Source: Lachnospiraceae bacterium (GTDB taxonomy: Bacteria; Bacillota; Clostridia; Lachnospirales; Lachnospiraceae). Taken from it: 64,000 bases of DNA. How positions within the stretch are numbered: the stretch's first letter is position 1; each line of letters opens with the position of its first letter. Location of the stretch: NCBI GenBank assembly GCA_017622875.1, contig JAGAQG010000044.1, positions 1 to 64,000 on the forward strand. Reading direction: 5' to 3'. The notes beneath the pieces are model-generated. The model had not been told where the DNA came from and did not search any database. It worked only from the letters and a program-made list of their open reading frames with translations. Below are positions 29,741 through 38,450 of this stretch, in pieces. Position numbers and translations under genes: made by a program.

Positions 29741-31219
29741 TTAATCTTTGTAAATTGTGAATTTGTCTATCGTTGCCCAGGAATCAGCATCATGGGTTTC
29801 CATAGTAATACTGTCCTCTGTCACGTGAACTTCTGTAAGCTGTGGAACACCATTCTGTACACAGACAGCAGCCCAAGGATAATCTTCCGGTTCTCTAAGC
29901 AGTGCATCTGTCGCACCGTTGAATATTACAAAGATAGGTTCTTCCGGGTTATCAAATTCATTTACGATATCTTCTGCATCATCTTCAATTGGATAGTCCT
30001 CATGATCAATTGGATCCCCGTCTTCATCGATGAAATAACCTCTTGTGTAAATGTGGTCATGTCCGCCGATAAATAAATCAATGTCAAATACTTCTCCGAT
30101 ATAATCGTAAACAGCTTTTATAGATTCACGAACACCCTGATAGCGTTCCACCATAGTAATTGGTGAATAATGGCTGACTACAATTCTCCACTTGGCATCA
30201 GGATTTGCATTAATTGCTTCTGCGATAAATTGTTCATGTATTTCTGTTGGCTGAGGGCACATACTGTTCAATACCATAAACAGTGCATTTCCTTTTACAA
30301 ACCAGTAGTCCCCGTCACGTCCGGATTCCTGCCCGATAGAACTCATATTTGGTAATGAGAAATGATCTCCGAAATATCCGGTTCCATTATCATGGTTTCC
30401 TACCACAGGAACGAGTGGTGTGGAATACAGTACCGAGTTGTCCAAAAAGTAATCATAATGTACGGAAGAAGCAGGATCTGCGACCTGATCCCCGGTAGTG
30501 ATCAAAAATTCAGAATCTGAAATCTGTGCTTTCATACGGTTCAAAACAACTCTCCAGATACTTCTTTGTCCGGATAAAACATCTTCGGCATCTCCCAGAC
30601 CAATTTCCGGGTCTCCTGCGATAGTAAATGTAAAATCAGTAGAATCCAAATCCTTTGTTTTATACTTATAGACCGGTGACTCACTTCCTCCATTTTGTAA
30701 AGTGTAATAGTAAGTCGTATTGGAATCTAAACCATCAATCAATGCACAGTTTCTGTAATATCCAGGAACAGAAACACTGGCTTCTGTTGTAGCCTTTGCG
30801 GAAAGATTACTGAAAATAGAACCATTTTCCGGCTCGAATTTTACCTTCCCTCTTGAAGAAGATTTTGAGAACCAGGTGATACGAATCTGATCCGGTTCAT
30901 CACCTGGCTGGATTGTCAGGTTTTTAAATTCACCATCTGCAGCAAGAACCTCCTGATTTAAGTTGTAATCATAAAGCTCCCACCAATATGGATATTCGTT
31001 TTCCTCTTCTTCGGATTCTGTATTAGCATCTTCCCCTGTTTCTTCTTTCACTGCTGATTCTTCTGCAATCGGTTCGGAGGAAGGCTCTTCCTCAGCTGAG
31101 ACTTCTTCCACAACTGTTTCCGGTATACTGACCGTTTCTGTTTCATCTTTCCCACAGCCCCAGATACCTAAGGAGAGAATCAGAAGTGTGGAAAATAAAG
31201 CAATAAATTGTTTTTTCAT
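29741..31219 (-). CDS. Purple-acid-phosphatase-like metallophosphoesterase lipoprotein
   Basis: A 492-residue lipoprotein. The signal peptide ends in a lipobox-like IWGC, followed by an acidic Glu/Ser linker to about residue 75. An N-terminal fibronectin-like domain (about 95-185) is typical of purple acid phosphatases. The catalytic calcineurin-like domain (about 195-430) has metal-ligand blocks AGDPEIG, TTGDQVAD, GNHDNG, VSHYSP and GGHDHIYT. It likely hydrolyses phosphomonoesters or diesters outside the membrane. The frame is open for 20 codons further upstream, but that extension runs through the promoter; the chosen ATG follows AGGAGGAGAC. It is divergent from the CotH/VTC/DUF4956 operon, so a role in handling phosphate groups on that operon's product is possible but unproven. 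Confidence 0.88.
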   Translation of the reverse strand: MKKQFIALFSTLLILSLGIWGCGKDETETVSIPETVVEEVSAEEEPSSEPIAEESAVKEETGEDANTESEEEENEYPYWWELYDYNLNQEVLAADGEFKNLTIQPGDEPDQIRITWFSKSSSRGKVKFEPENGSIFSNLSAKATTEASVSVPGYYRNCALIDGLDSNTTYYYTLQNGGSESPVYKYKTKDLDSTDFTFTIAGDPEIGLGDAEDVLSGQRSIWRVVLNRMKAQISDSEFLITTGDQVADPASSVHYDYFLDNSVLYSTPLVPVVGNHDNGTGYFGDHFSLPNMSSIGQESGRDGDYWFVKGNALFMVLNSMCPQPTEIHEQFIAEAINANPDAKWRIVVSHYSPITMVERYQGVRESIKAVYDYIGEVFDIDLFIGGHDHIYTRGYFIDEDGDPIDHEDYPIEDDAEDIVNEFDNPEEPIFVIFNGATDALLREPEDYPWAAVCVQNGVPQLTEVHVTEDSITMETHDADSWATIDKFTIYKD

Positions 31220-31250
31220 AGTCTCCTCCTTATGTTTATATGATAGCCAT

Positions 31251-31279
31251 ACTTTAAAGGATTTTAGACAAAAAGTCAA
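31251..31279 (-). promoter_or_regulatory. Promoter of the metallophosphatase gene
   Basis: On the minus strand TTGACT (31279-31274), a 17-base spacer and TAAAGT (31256-31251), giving a 5' leader of about 25 bases. It is divergent from the CotH promoter. Confidence 0.65.
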
Positions 31280-31382
31280 AGTATCTAAAGAGAACTTAAT
31301 AAAAACATAAGAAATTGTTTAGAATATCTGGTGTAATATATAGCTGGAGAGCGTAGACACAGATATTTCAAAATCCATCACC

Positions 31383-31411
31383 TTGCAATCTCATAGGGTA
31401 AATGCTATAAT
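31383..31411 (+). promoter_or_regulatory. Strong promoter of the CotH/VTC/polysaccharide operon
   Basis: TTGCAA (31383-31388), a 17-base spacer and TATAAT (31406-31411). The -10 box directly abuts the ATG at 31412, which rules that ATG out as a start and supports the one at 31436. Confidence 0.82.
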
Positions 31412-31435
31412 ATGACGATATATGAGGAAAAAAAC

Positions 31436-33043
31436 ATGAGAAAAAAACTCTTAGTGCTTGGAAGTGTTTTATTACTGATAAGCAGTTTTCTTTTAATAAA
31501 CAGCCTGCAAAAATCGAATTTTACACTGTTCAATCAGGTATCAACGAAAAAGGTTGAAACCGTGCAGACGAAACTGCCGAAAAAAGCAGAGCTTGATTTT
31601 ACGGCACTGCTGTGCAACGAGACAAGGGTTCCTTTTGATGATGAAAGCAATACCTTTTATGTTCCATTGGATATGGAAACTGATCAATGGGAAAAAATAG
31701 AGTTTATCAGCGGGCAGCAGGAATATGGGATTTTATTTTCAGAAGACATCACGACTTATGATAAACAAGCAGTGATCGCAGACGGAAAAAAATTTCCATT
31801 CACAGTTTATGACAGTAATTCCTGGGCAACCTATTATGTAGTATTCACAGGTCTTCCGATTATTGATCTGGCTACAAATGAAGGACTGTATGCCACTGAA
31901 GAGATTACAGGAACCGCTGTTTTTTACGATACCGATTTTTCTTTGCACGGTGTCCAGCAGTCAGAATATAATGGACATATCCGTGGAAATACCAGTCGAA
32001 TGTATCCAAAGAAAGGCTATAAGCTGAACCTTACCTATACCAATGAATATGGAGAGGAAGAAGGAAATAAGCTGTCACTTTTCGATATGCGTAAAGATGA
32101 TGACTGGATTTTGTATGCAATTTATAATGATGATACAAAATTAAGAGACAGTCTTTCGATGGCTGTATGGGATATGTTTGGTGCCAATGCAGTTTCAGAA
32201 ACCAGTTATTATGGGCCGAAAATGACCTATGTGGAGGTTTTTGCGGATAACCATTATTATGGTCTGTATGGTCTTATGGAACCTGTGGATGCGAAGCAGT
32301 TAGACCTTGCGGAAGAAGACTATTCTTATAAAAGAAAGAATCCGGGTGGTGTTCGCTATAAATATGATGATTTCATGGAAGCGACAGATCCTACAGAGAT
32401 CATTGAAGGATTTGAAATCAAAGCAGGAATCCTTGACGAAGAAGCATGGCATCCGATGGCATATCTTTCGGATATGCTGACCTCATCCGATGGAGAAGAA
32501 AAACAGGAAGAATCTCAGATCATTAATGAAGACAGTGTCATGAGAATGTGGCTGTTTTTGCAGATTATTACAGGACACGATCATACTGCAAAGAATTTAT
32601 TTTATGTAGCGAAGTATAACGATGAATTGGAATATGATTACCAATTTTATTTTGCGCCATGGGATATGGATCTGACCTGGGGAAATGTATCCGTAGGGGA
32701 AATTAATCCGTATTACACAGATTATGAAGAACATACTTATGATGACAGAGTCTATTGGGAAACCGCAGACTGGTTCATTGATTCAAATTATAATGGAACA
32801 TTGGACAAGGCCCGTGAACTTTATAAAGAGCTTCGTGAAACTACACTGACAGATGAAGCGGTGGAAGAGATTATCCTTGGTCTGGATTCCCAGCTCCGTG
32901 ATTCAGGAGCTTTTAAAAGAGATAAAAATCGCTGGCCGGAAGGAATTCATGCGAAAAACTGCAATCAGCTGTTAGACTATGCAAAGAAACGTTTGAATTT
33001 TTTAGATAAAGCAATTGAAGATCTTGATTATTTTGTAGATTAA
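31436..33043 (+). CDS. CotH-like kinase family protein, membrane-anchored
   Basis: A 535-residue protein with an N-terminal membrane anchor (about residues 3-22) and a CotH fold. Signature stretches are GHIRGNTS followed by PKKGYKLNL near residue 185, DDWILYAIYNDDTKLRD near 220, and APWDMDLTWG near 408, which carries the metal-binding aspartates. CotH of Bacillus spores is an atypical protein kinase; extracellular relatives sit next to VTC-domain and DUF4956 genes, as here. The start chosen has GAGGA seven to eight bases upstream. It is the first gene of a long plus-strand operon. The substrate is unknown; a role in surface polymer phosphorylation is inference from its neighbours. Confidence 0.85.
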   Translation: MRKKLLVLGSVLLLISSFLLINSLQKSNFTLFNQVSTKKVETVQTKLPKKAELDFTALLCNETRVPFDDESNTFYVPLDMETDQWEKIEFISGQQEYGILFSEDITTYDKQAVIADGKKFPFTVYDSNSWATYYVVFTGLPIIDLATNEGLYATEEITGTAVFYDTDFSLHGVQQSEYNGHIRGNTSRMYPKKGYKLNLTYTNEYGEEEGNKLSLFDMRKDDDWILYAIYNDDTKLRDSLSMAVWDMFGANAVSETSYYGPKMTYVEVFADNHYYGLYGLMEPVDAKQLDLAEEDYSYKRKNPGGVRYKYDDFMEATDPTEIIEGFEIKAGILDEEAWHPMAYLSDMLTSSDGEEKQEESQIINEDSVMRMWLFLQIITGHDHTAKNLFYVAKYNDELEYDYQFYFAPWDMDLTWGNVSVGEINPYYTDYEEHTYDDRVYWETADWFIDSNYNGTLDKARELYKELRETTLTDEAVEEIILGLDSQLRDSGAFKRDKNRWPEGIHAKNCNQLLDYAKKRLNFLDKAIEDLDYFVD

Positions 33044-33077
33044 TTATTTGAATATTTATGACAGAAAGGAATGGATA

Positions 33078-33779
33078 GTGAACGTGCAGACAGAAGAAAA
33101 GAAGTACCGTCATGAACTGAAATATGTATGTACAGCCGCACAGCTTGCCATGATTCAGAGCAGGATTCATCACCTGATCTCTCTGGATTCTCATGTGGCT
33201 GACAATGGAATGTACCAGATTCGCAGTTTATATTTTGACGATTATTATAATCGGTGCTATTATGAGAATGAGAATGGAACTGATCCACGTGAAAAGTTCC
33301 GAATCCGAATTTATAACGGAAGCGCAGACAGGATCAGTCTGGAGCTTAAGAAAAAAGAACGCGGAAAGACCTTGAAGCTTTCCTGTCCATTGACAGAAGA
33401 ACAGTGTCGCACCTTAATGAAAGGAGAGCCGCTGCCGGACAGCCCGGATTATCCGCCGGTTCTGCAAAAACTTTTGCTTTTGATGAAAACGACTTTGATG
33501 AAACCAAAGATCATTGTAGAATATGACCGAGTACCGTATGTCTACAAACTTGGAAATGTGAGAATTACTTTGGACGAAAATATTTCCTCTTCAAATCATA
33601 TTGAAACATTTTTGGACAAAGAAATTTATAAAAGACCGATTATGCCGGCTGGTCAGCATATTCTGGAAGTAAAATTTGACGAATTCCTTCCGGATTATAT
33701 CTATCAGGTATTGCAGCTTGACAGCTTGCGCCAGACAGCATTTTCAAAATTTTATTTATGCAGAAAATTTAATGTTTAA
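33078..33779 (+). CDS. VTC-domain (polyphosphate polymerase-like) protein
   Basis: A 233-residue protein with a VTC-type triphosphate tunnel fold. It shows YRHELKYVC at the N terminus, YQIRSLYFDD, KFRIRIYNG, ISLELKKKERGKTLK, IIVEYDRVPYVY, VRITLDENIS and ILEVKFDEFLP, whose alternating basic and acidic residues line such tunnels. In yeast Vtc4 this domain makes polyphosphate from ATP; the bacterial member beside CotH and DUF4956 is not well characterised. The GTG start lies 7 bases after AGAAAGGA; the TTG ten codons upstream lacks a site. It lies between CotH and DUF4956 with short gaps, so the three are one transcript. Confidence 0.85.
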   Translation: MNVQTEEKKYRHELKYVCTAAQLAMIQSRIHHLISLDSHVADNGMYQIRSLYFDDYYNRCYYENENGTDPREKFRIRIYNGSADRISLELKKKERGKTLKLSCPLTEEQCRTLMKGEPLPDSPDYPPVLQKLLLLMKTTLMKPKIIVEYDRVPYVYKLGNVRITLDENISSSNHIETFLDKEIYKRPIMPAGQHILEVKFDEFLPDYIYQVLQLDSLRQTAFSKFYLCRKFNV

Positions 33780-33808
33780 AACAAAAAGTAAAGGAGAGTA
33801 CATAAGTT

Positions 33809-34486
33809 ATGTCAAATTTTTCTGATATTTTCAAAAAGTCATTCTTAGAAGGATTCACAGGCGGTGACATCAGCACAGGCCGTATCGCAGCAACACTCTG
33901 TGTAACAGCGTTAATCGCGCTCTACATCTTCGTAATTTACAGAGTCGTAACAAGAAAAACATTTTATTCAAAAACATTTAACATTTCACTGCTTGCGTTA
34001 GCAGTTATTACATCTGCCATCATTTTAGCAATGCAGTCAAACTTAGTAATTTCCCTCGGTATGGTTGGTGCGTTATCCATCATCCGTTTCCGTACAGCAA
34101 TCAAAGATCCAATGGATCTGGTATTCTTGTTCTGGGCTATCTCCATCGGTATCATCTGTGGTGCTGGGCTCTACGAAATCGCAGTCCTTACATCCTTACT
34201 TGTAACAGTTGGCATCATCGGTCTTGACCTGGTTCCAACCTCCAAAGCTCCAATGATGCTCGTAGTAAACGCATCTGAGCTCGACGCAGAAGAAGCAATC
34301 TTAAATGCAGCAAAAGCATCTGGAAAAGTTTGCAAAGTAAAATCTAGAAACGTAAGCGTTGGTCATCTTGATATGGTAGTGGAAGTACGTACAGCAAAAG
34401 AAGCAGAACTTGTAAAAGCAGTATCTGAAATCGCTGCAGTATCTTCTGTATCATTGATCTCCCATGACGGAGAAGTAACTTTCTAG
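33809..34486 (+). CDS. DUF4956 membrane protein
   Basis: A 225-residue protein with about four membrane segments (roughly 25-47, 55-75, 80-95 with SMVGALSIIRFRTAIKDP, and 105-140) and a C-terminal cytoplasmic domain of about 75 residues rich in alternating strands. The RFRTAIKDPMDL motif is typical of DUF4956. Function is unknown, but the family travels with VTC-domain and CotH genes, suggesting a membrane partner or channel for their product. Codon choice here (CGT, ATC, TAC, GGT) is more biased than in neighbouring genes, hinting at high expression. The start follows AAAGGAGAG. Confidence 0.83.
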   Translation: MSNFSDIFKKSFLEGFTGGDISTGRIAATLCVTALIALYIFVIYRVVTRKTFYSKTFNISLLALAVITSAIILAMQSNLVISLGMVGALSIIRFRTAIKDPMDLVFLFWAISIGIICGAGLYEIAVLTSLLVTVGIIGLDLVPTSKAPMMLVVNASELDAEEAILNAAKASGKVCKVKSRNVSVGHLDMVVEVRTAKEAELVKAVSEIAAVSSVSLISHDGEVTF

Positions 34487-34498
34487 GAGTTTTTTTGT

Positions 34499-36037
34499 AT
34501 GGCTAAAATATTTTCTTTGATGTCCCGTCTTTATGACGAAGTCAAAAAAAATGGAGTATCCAATACCTACTATAAAGTAAAAGAAAAACAAGCCAAAAAC
34601 GAGGCGATGAAGGATTACGAAACCAAGCGTCTGGCGGCGCTTCCTTCCGAAGCAGAACTTGCAGCTCAGCGAAAACGTAATTTCATGAAAGAAATTACGT
34701 TCAGTATCGTGGTTCCGACTTATGAGACACCGGAAACGTTTTTGAGACAAATGATAGAGTCTGTCCTTGGACAGACTTTTTGTCGTGTTGAACTGTGTAT
34801 CGCAGATGGCAGTTCCAGCGACAATGTGGAAAAAATCGTATCGGAATATGCACAGTCTGACCGAAGAATAAAATATCAAAGACTGTCAGAAAATAAAGGG
34901 ATTTCTGAGAATACCAATGCAGGGCTTCAAATGGCAGCAGGAGATTATATTGGCCTTCTTGACCATGATGACATTCTGGAACTGCATGCATTATATGAAA
35001 TGCGTATGGCTATTGCAAAAAATCCTGAGGCAGATATGATTTACACAGATGAAGATAAAGTGTCTTTCGATTTACAGCATTATTTCGAGCCACACTTCAA
35101 GCCGGATTTTAATCCGGATCTGCTGAGAAGCAACAATTATATTTGTCATTTTCTGGTAATGAAAAAGGAACTTTTAGATCAGGTTGGCGGTTTCAGAAGC
35201 GAATATGACGGCGCCCAGGACTTTGATCTGGTTCTTCGTCTGACGGAAAAGGCGAAGTGCGTTGTACATATTCCGCAGGTACTCTATCACTGGAGAAGCC
35301 ATGAAGCTTCTACAGCCACAAATCCCATGAGCAAGCTCTATGCCTATGAAGCAGGAAAGCGAGCAGTGGAATCTCATCTGAAACGAAGCGGTGAAAACGG
35401 AGTTGTGACAGATACGAGATTTTACGGATTTTATCAGACAACTTACGAAGTGCCAGAAAAATTGTCAGTAGATTTGGTCTTTTGCTCCTGTGGGAAGGAA
35501 AATCCTAAGAAAATATTAAACATTTTTTCGGGTGATTTTCATAGACAAAACGCAGGAAATGTTATATATTATGATAATGAATTTAATAAATTTGTAATAA
35601 TTTCCAAAGAACAGAAGCTGGAATGCGAAGTAATTCTCTTTGCCGAAGCCGGCCTTAGCGGTGTCAGTGAAGAAGGATTCCGCCAGCTTGCGGTCAATTG
35701 CCTGCGTGAAGGAATCGGCATGGCAGGAGGAAGGATTCTGTCAGAAAAAGGAGAACTTTTATACGGCAGAATGGAACCGGATGCAGAAGGAAAACTTCAT
35801 TTTGCAGATGCAGGCCTTCCGAAAGGATTCACAGGATATTTTCATAAAGCAATCCTGCAGCAGAATACAGAAGGAGTTTCCCATCGTCTGTTTGCCATCA
35901 GAAAAGAACTTTTTGAAGCATGGAAGCCGGAAGAAACAGATTCTTCGGAAGAAATGATGCAGCAGCTTTGTTCCTTTGTGAAACAATCCGGCTACCGCAT
36001 TTCCTATGTACCGGAAGCGACAGCCATCAGAAAATAA
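34499..36037 (+). CDS. Family 2 glycosyltransferase
   Basis: A 512-residue enzyme with a GT-A fold at about 65-280: FSIVVPTYETPE, ADGSSSDNV, the metal-binding DHDD (155-158) and the acceptor-side W-x-x-H in LYHWRSHE. An N-terminal 60-residue helical region and a C-terminal 200-residue domain without an assigned fold flank it. It would transfer a sugar from a nucleotide donor to a growing lipid-linked glycan on the cytoplasmic face. It starts 12 bases after DUF4956, with TAGGAG as ribosome site, and is followed 12 bases later by another glycosyltransferase, so it is part of the same operon. Donor and acceptor are unknown. Confidence 0.88.
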   Translation: MAKIFSLMSRLYDEVKKNGVSNTYYKVKEKQAKNEAMKDYETKRLAALPSEAELAAQRKRNFMKEITFSIVVPTYETPETFLRQMIESVLGQTFCRVELCIADGSSSDNVEKIVSEYAQSDRRIKYQRLSENKGISENTNAGLQMAAGDYIGLLDHDDILELHALYEMRMAIAKNPEADMIYTDEDKVSFDLQHYFEPHFKPDFNPDLLRSNNYICHFLVMKKELLDQVGGFRSEYDGAQDFDLVLRLTEKAKCVVHIPQVLYHWRSHEASTATNPMSKLYAYEAGKRAVESHLKRSGENGVVTDTRFYGFYQTTYEVPEKLSVDLVFCSCGKENPKKILNIFSGDFHRQNAGNVIYYDNEFNKFVIISKEQKLECEVILFAEAGLSGVSEEGFRQLAVNCLREGIGMAGGRILSEKGELLYGRMEPDAEGKLHFADAGLPKGFTGYFHKAILQQNTEGVSHRLFAIRKELFEAWKPEETDSSEEMMQQLCSFVKQSGYRISYVPEATAIRK

Positions 36038-36049
36038 GGGTAGGGTCAC

Positions 36050-37006
36050 ATGAGAGAGGTTTCGATTGTAATCCCCAACTATAATGGAAAACATTTTTTA
36101 GAAGATTGTTTAAAAGCAGTCTTTGCACAAGATATAGAAAATATGGAGGTCATCGTCGTAGACAATGGATCTTGCGATGGCAGCCTGGAATATTTGAACG
36201 CATATCCGGGAGTTCGAACCATTGCATTGGATAAGAACTACGGATTTTGTGGTGCTGTAAATGCAGGAATCAAAGCCGCGGACAGTGACTATGTGATTCT
36301 TTTGAACAATGATACAGAGGTTGACAAGAACTTTGCAAAAGAACTTTTAAATGCCATCAAGGAGGATGAAAAGATTTTTTCCTGTTCCTCCAAAATGGTG
36401 CAGTTCCATGACAGAAACCGTATGGATGACGCAGGGGATTATTACTGCGCTCTTGGCTGGGCATTTGGAAGAGGTAAAAATGGTTTTGTAGAAGACTATG
36501 ACCATCCGGCAAAGATTTTTGCGTCATGTGCAGGTGCAGCGATCTATCGCAAAAAAATGTTAGAATCGCTGGGGTATTTTGACGAAAATCATTTCGCATA
36601 TTTAGAAGACATTGATATTGGCTACCGTGCGAGAATCCACGGTTACAAAAATTTATATGCCCCAAAAGCGGTGGTGTATCATGTGGGAAGCGGGTTTTCA
36701 GGATCCACACATAATGCATTTAAAGTAAAGCTTTCATCCAGAAACAGTGTATATCTTGCTTATAAAAATATGCCGTTTCTGCAAATAATACTGAATAGTC
36801 CATTCCTTTTTCTGGGACATGCGGTAAAATGGCTGTTTTTTCTGAAAAAAGGTTTGGGGAAAGAATACGTGCAGGGTGTGAAGGAAGGATTCGCGCTTTG
36901 CAAAAGAGAAAAAAAGGTCAGATTTTTATGGAAAAATCTGCCGAATTATGCCGTGATTCAGCTGGAGCTTTGGCTGAATATGGTGAGAAGGTTAAAGAGA
37001 AGCTAG
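36050..37006 (+). CDS. Family 2 glycosyltransferase, rhamnosyltransferase-like
   Basis: A 318-residue enzyme resembling the WbbL/rhamnosyltransferase group of GT2. It has VSIVIPNYNG at the N terminus, VDNGSCDGS, DKNYGFCGAVNAG, LLNNDTEVD and DEDIGYR-like EDIDIGYRARIHG. The C-terminal part (about 235-290) has a hydrophobic segment and a basic tail for membrane association. It probably adds a deoxyhexose or hexose during assembly of the cell-surface polysaccharide. It lies between another GT2 and the priming transferase with gaps of about 10 bases. The sugar is not identifiable from sequence alone. Confidence 0.88.
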   Translation: MREVSIVIPNYNGKHFLEDCLKAVFAQDIENMEVIVVDNGSCDGSLEYLNAYPGVRTIALDKNYGFCGAVNAGIKAADSDYVILLNNDTEVDKNFAKELLNAIKEDEKIFSCSSKMVQFHDRNRMDDAGDYYCALGWAFGRGKNGFVEDYDHPAKIFASCAGAAIYRKKMLESLGYFDENHFAYLEDIDIGYRARIHGYKNLYAPKAVVYHVGSGFSGSTHNAFKVKLSSRNSVYLAYKNMPFLQIILNSPFLFLGHAVKWLFFLKKGLGKEYVQGVKEGFALCKREKKVRFLWKNLPNYAVIQLELWLNMVRRLKRS

Positions 37007-37016
37007 GTGGATATTT

Positions 37017-38429
37017 ATGATTAAAGATAATCAAAGACACTTCAACCGGCTGCATGTAATCATTGATGCATTTGCGGTTGTTCTGTCCTATCTTTTGGCA
37101 TGGGTCATCCGATTCCCTGTGCTGGAAGGTGATCCGGGTCTTTCGTTTACACATTACTGTTATATGCTGATACCGCTCGTTCCTTATACGCTGTTCGTGT
37201 ATTTTGCATTTAATCTTTATACACCAAAACGTGTGAAGGGGAGACGACTGGAAGCAGGAAATGTATTTCAGGCCAATGCAGTTGTACTGATTACAATTTT
37301 AGTATGTCTGCAGATTTTTAATAAACAGCTGCCAAACTATACCCGTGACTTTTCACGTATGGTATTGTTCCTGTACTTCGTGATCAATACTTTCAGCGGA
37401 ATCATGGTGCGAAATGCCATTCGGTATATCCTCTGGAAGATTCGAAGAAGCGGATTTAACTTAAAGCACATTCTGCTGGTAGGATACAGCCGTGCGGCAG
37501 AGGAATACATTGACAGGATCAAAGGGAATCCGCAGTGGGGCTATGAAGTTTGCGGAATTCTGGATGATAACGTAGCTGTCGGGGTAGAATATAAAGGAAT
37601 TAAAGTGATCGGGGTCTGCGATGACCTGGAGCATATTTTACCTGCAAATGAATTAGACGAAATTGCCATTACTTTGGGCTTAAGTGAATATTCAAAACTG
37701 GAGCATATTGTTGCGGAATGCGAAAAATCCGGTGTACACACAAAGTTCATTCCGGATTATAACAATATTATTCCAACAAAACCATATACAGAAGATTTGA
37801 TGGGACTGCCGGTCATTAATATCCGACATGTACCACTGACCAATACATTTAATGCGATGATAAAACGAATCGTGGATATTGGAGGTTCCCTTTTCGCAAT
37901 CGTATTATTCTCACCTGTGATGCTGATTACGACCATTTTGATCAAACTTACCTCACCTGGTCCGCTGATCTATAAGCAGGAGAGAGTCGGGCTGCACAAT
38001 CAGACATTCAAAATGTACAAATTCCGTTCTATGGAGGTACAGGATCCGGCGAAAGAAAAGAAAGGCTGGACCGTAAAGAATGACCCTCGTGTTACTCCGA
38101 TCGGAAAGTTTATCCGACGAACAAGTATTGATGAGCTTCCACAGCTGTTCAATATCCTGAAAGGAGACATGAGTCTTGTAGGACCGCGTCCGGAAAGACC
38201 GTTTTTTGTTGAGAAATTCAGAGAAGAGATTCCAAGATATATGGTAAAGCATCAGGTTCGTCCGGGGCTTACCGGCTGGGCTCAGATCAATGGATATCGT
38301 GGAGATACCTCGATTAGAAAACGTATTGAGCACGATTTATATTATATTGAAAACTGGACCCTTGGATTTGACTTTAAAATTATATTTTTAACCTTTTTTA
38401 AAGGGTTTATTAACAAAAATGCGTATTAG
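37017..38429 (+). CDS. Polyprenyl-phosphate sugar-1-phosphate transferase (priming enzyme)
   Basis: A 470-residue integral membrane enzyme of the WbaP/WcaJ type. Residues 1-130 contain about four membrane segments, 140-260 a Rossmann-like regulatory domain (HILLVGYSRAAEEYI), and 280-470 the catalytic bacterial sugar transferase domain: KRIVDIGGS, SPGPLIYKQERVG, MYKFRSM, RRTSIDELPQL, GDMSLVGPRPE and VRPGLTGWAQINGYRG. It starts the repeat unit by moving hexose-1-phosphate onto undecaprenyl phosphate. The start follows AGCTAGGTGGA. It sits centrally in the polysaccharide operon. Confidence 0.93.
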   Translation: MIKDNQRHFNRLHVIIDAFAVVLSYLLAWVIRFPVLEGDPGLSFTHYCYMLIPLVPYTLFVYFAFNLYTPKRVKGRRLEAGNVFQANAVVLITILVCLQIFNKQLPNYTRDFSRMVLFLYFVINTFSGIMVRNAIRYILWKIRRSGFNLKHILLVGYSRAAEEYIDRIKGNPQWGYEVCGILDDNVAVGVEYKGIKVIGVCDDLEHILPANELDEIAITLGLSEYSKLEHIVAECEKSGVHTKFIPDYNNIIPTKPYTEDLMGLPVINIRHVPLTNTFNAMIKRIVDIGGSLFAIVLFSPVMLITTILIKLTSPGPLIYKQERVGLHNQTFKMYKFRSMEVQDPAKEKKGWTVKNDPRVTPIGKFIRRTSIDELPQLFNILKGDMSLVGPRPERPFFVEKFREEIPRYMVKHQVRPGLTGWAQINGYRGDTSIRKRIEHDLYYIENWTLGFDFKIIFLTFFKGFINKNAY

Positions 38430-38450
38430 CAATCGAGAAAGGAATAGACA

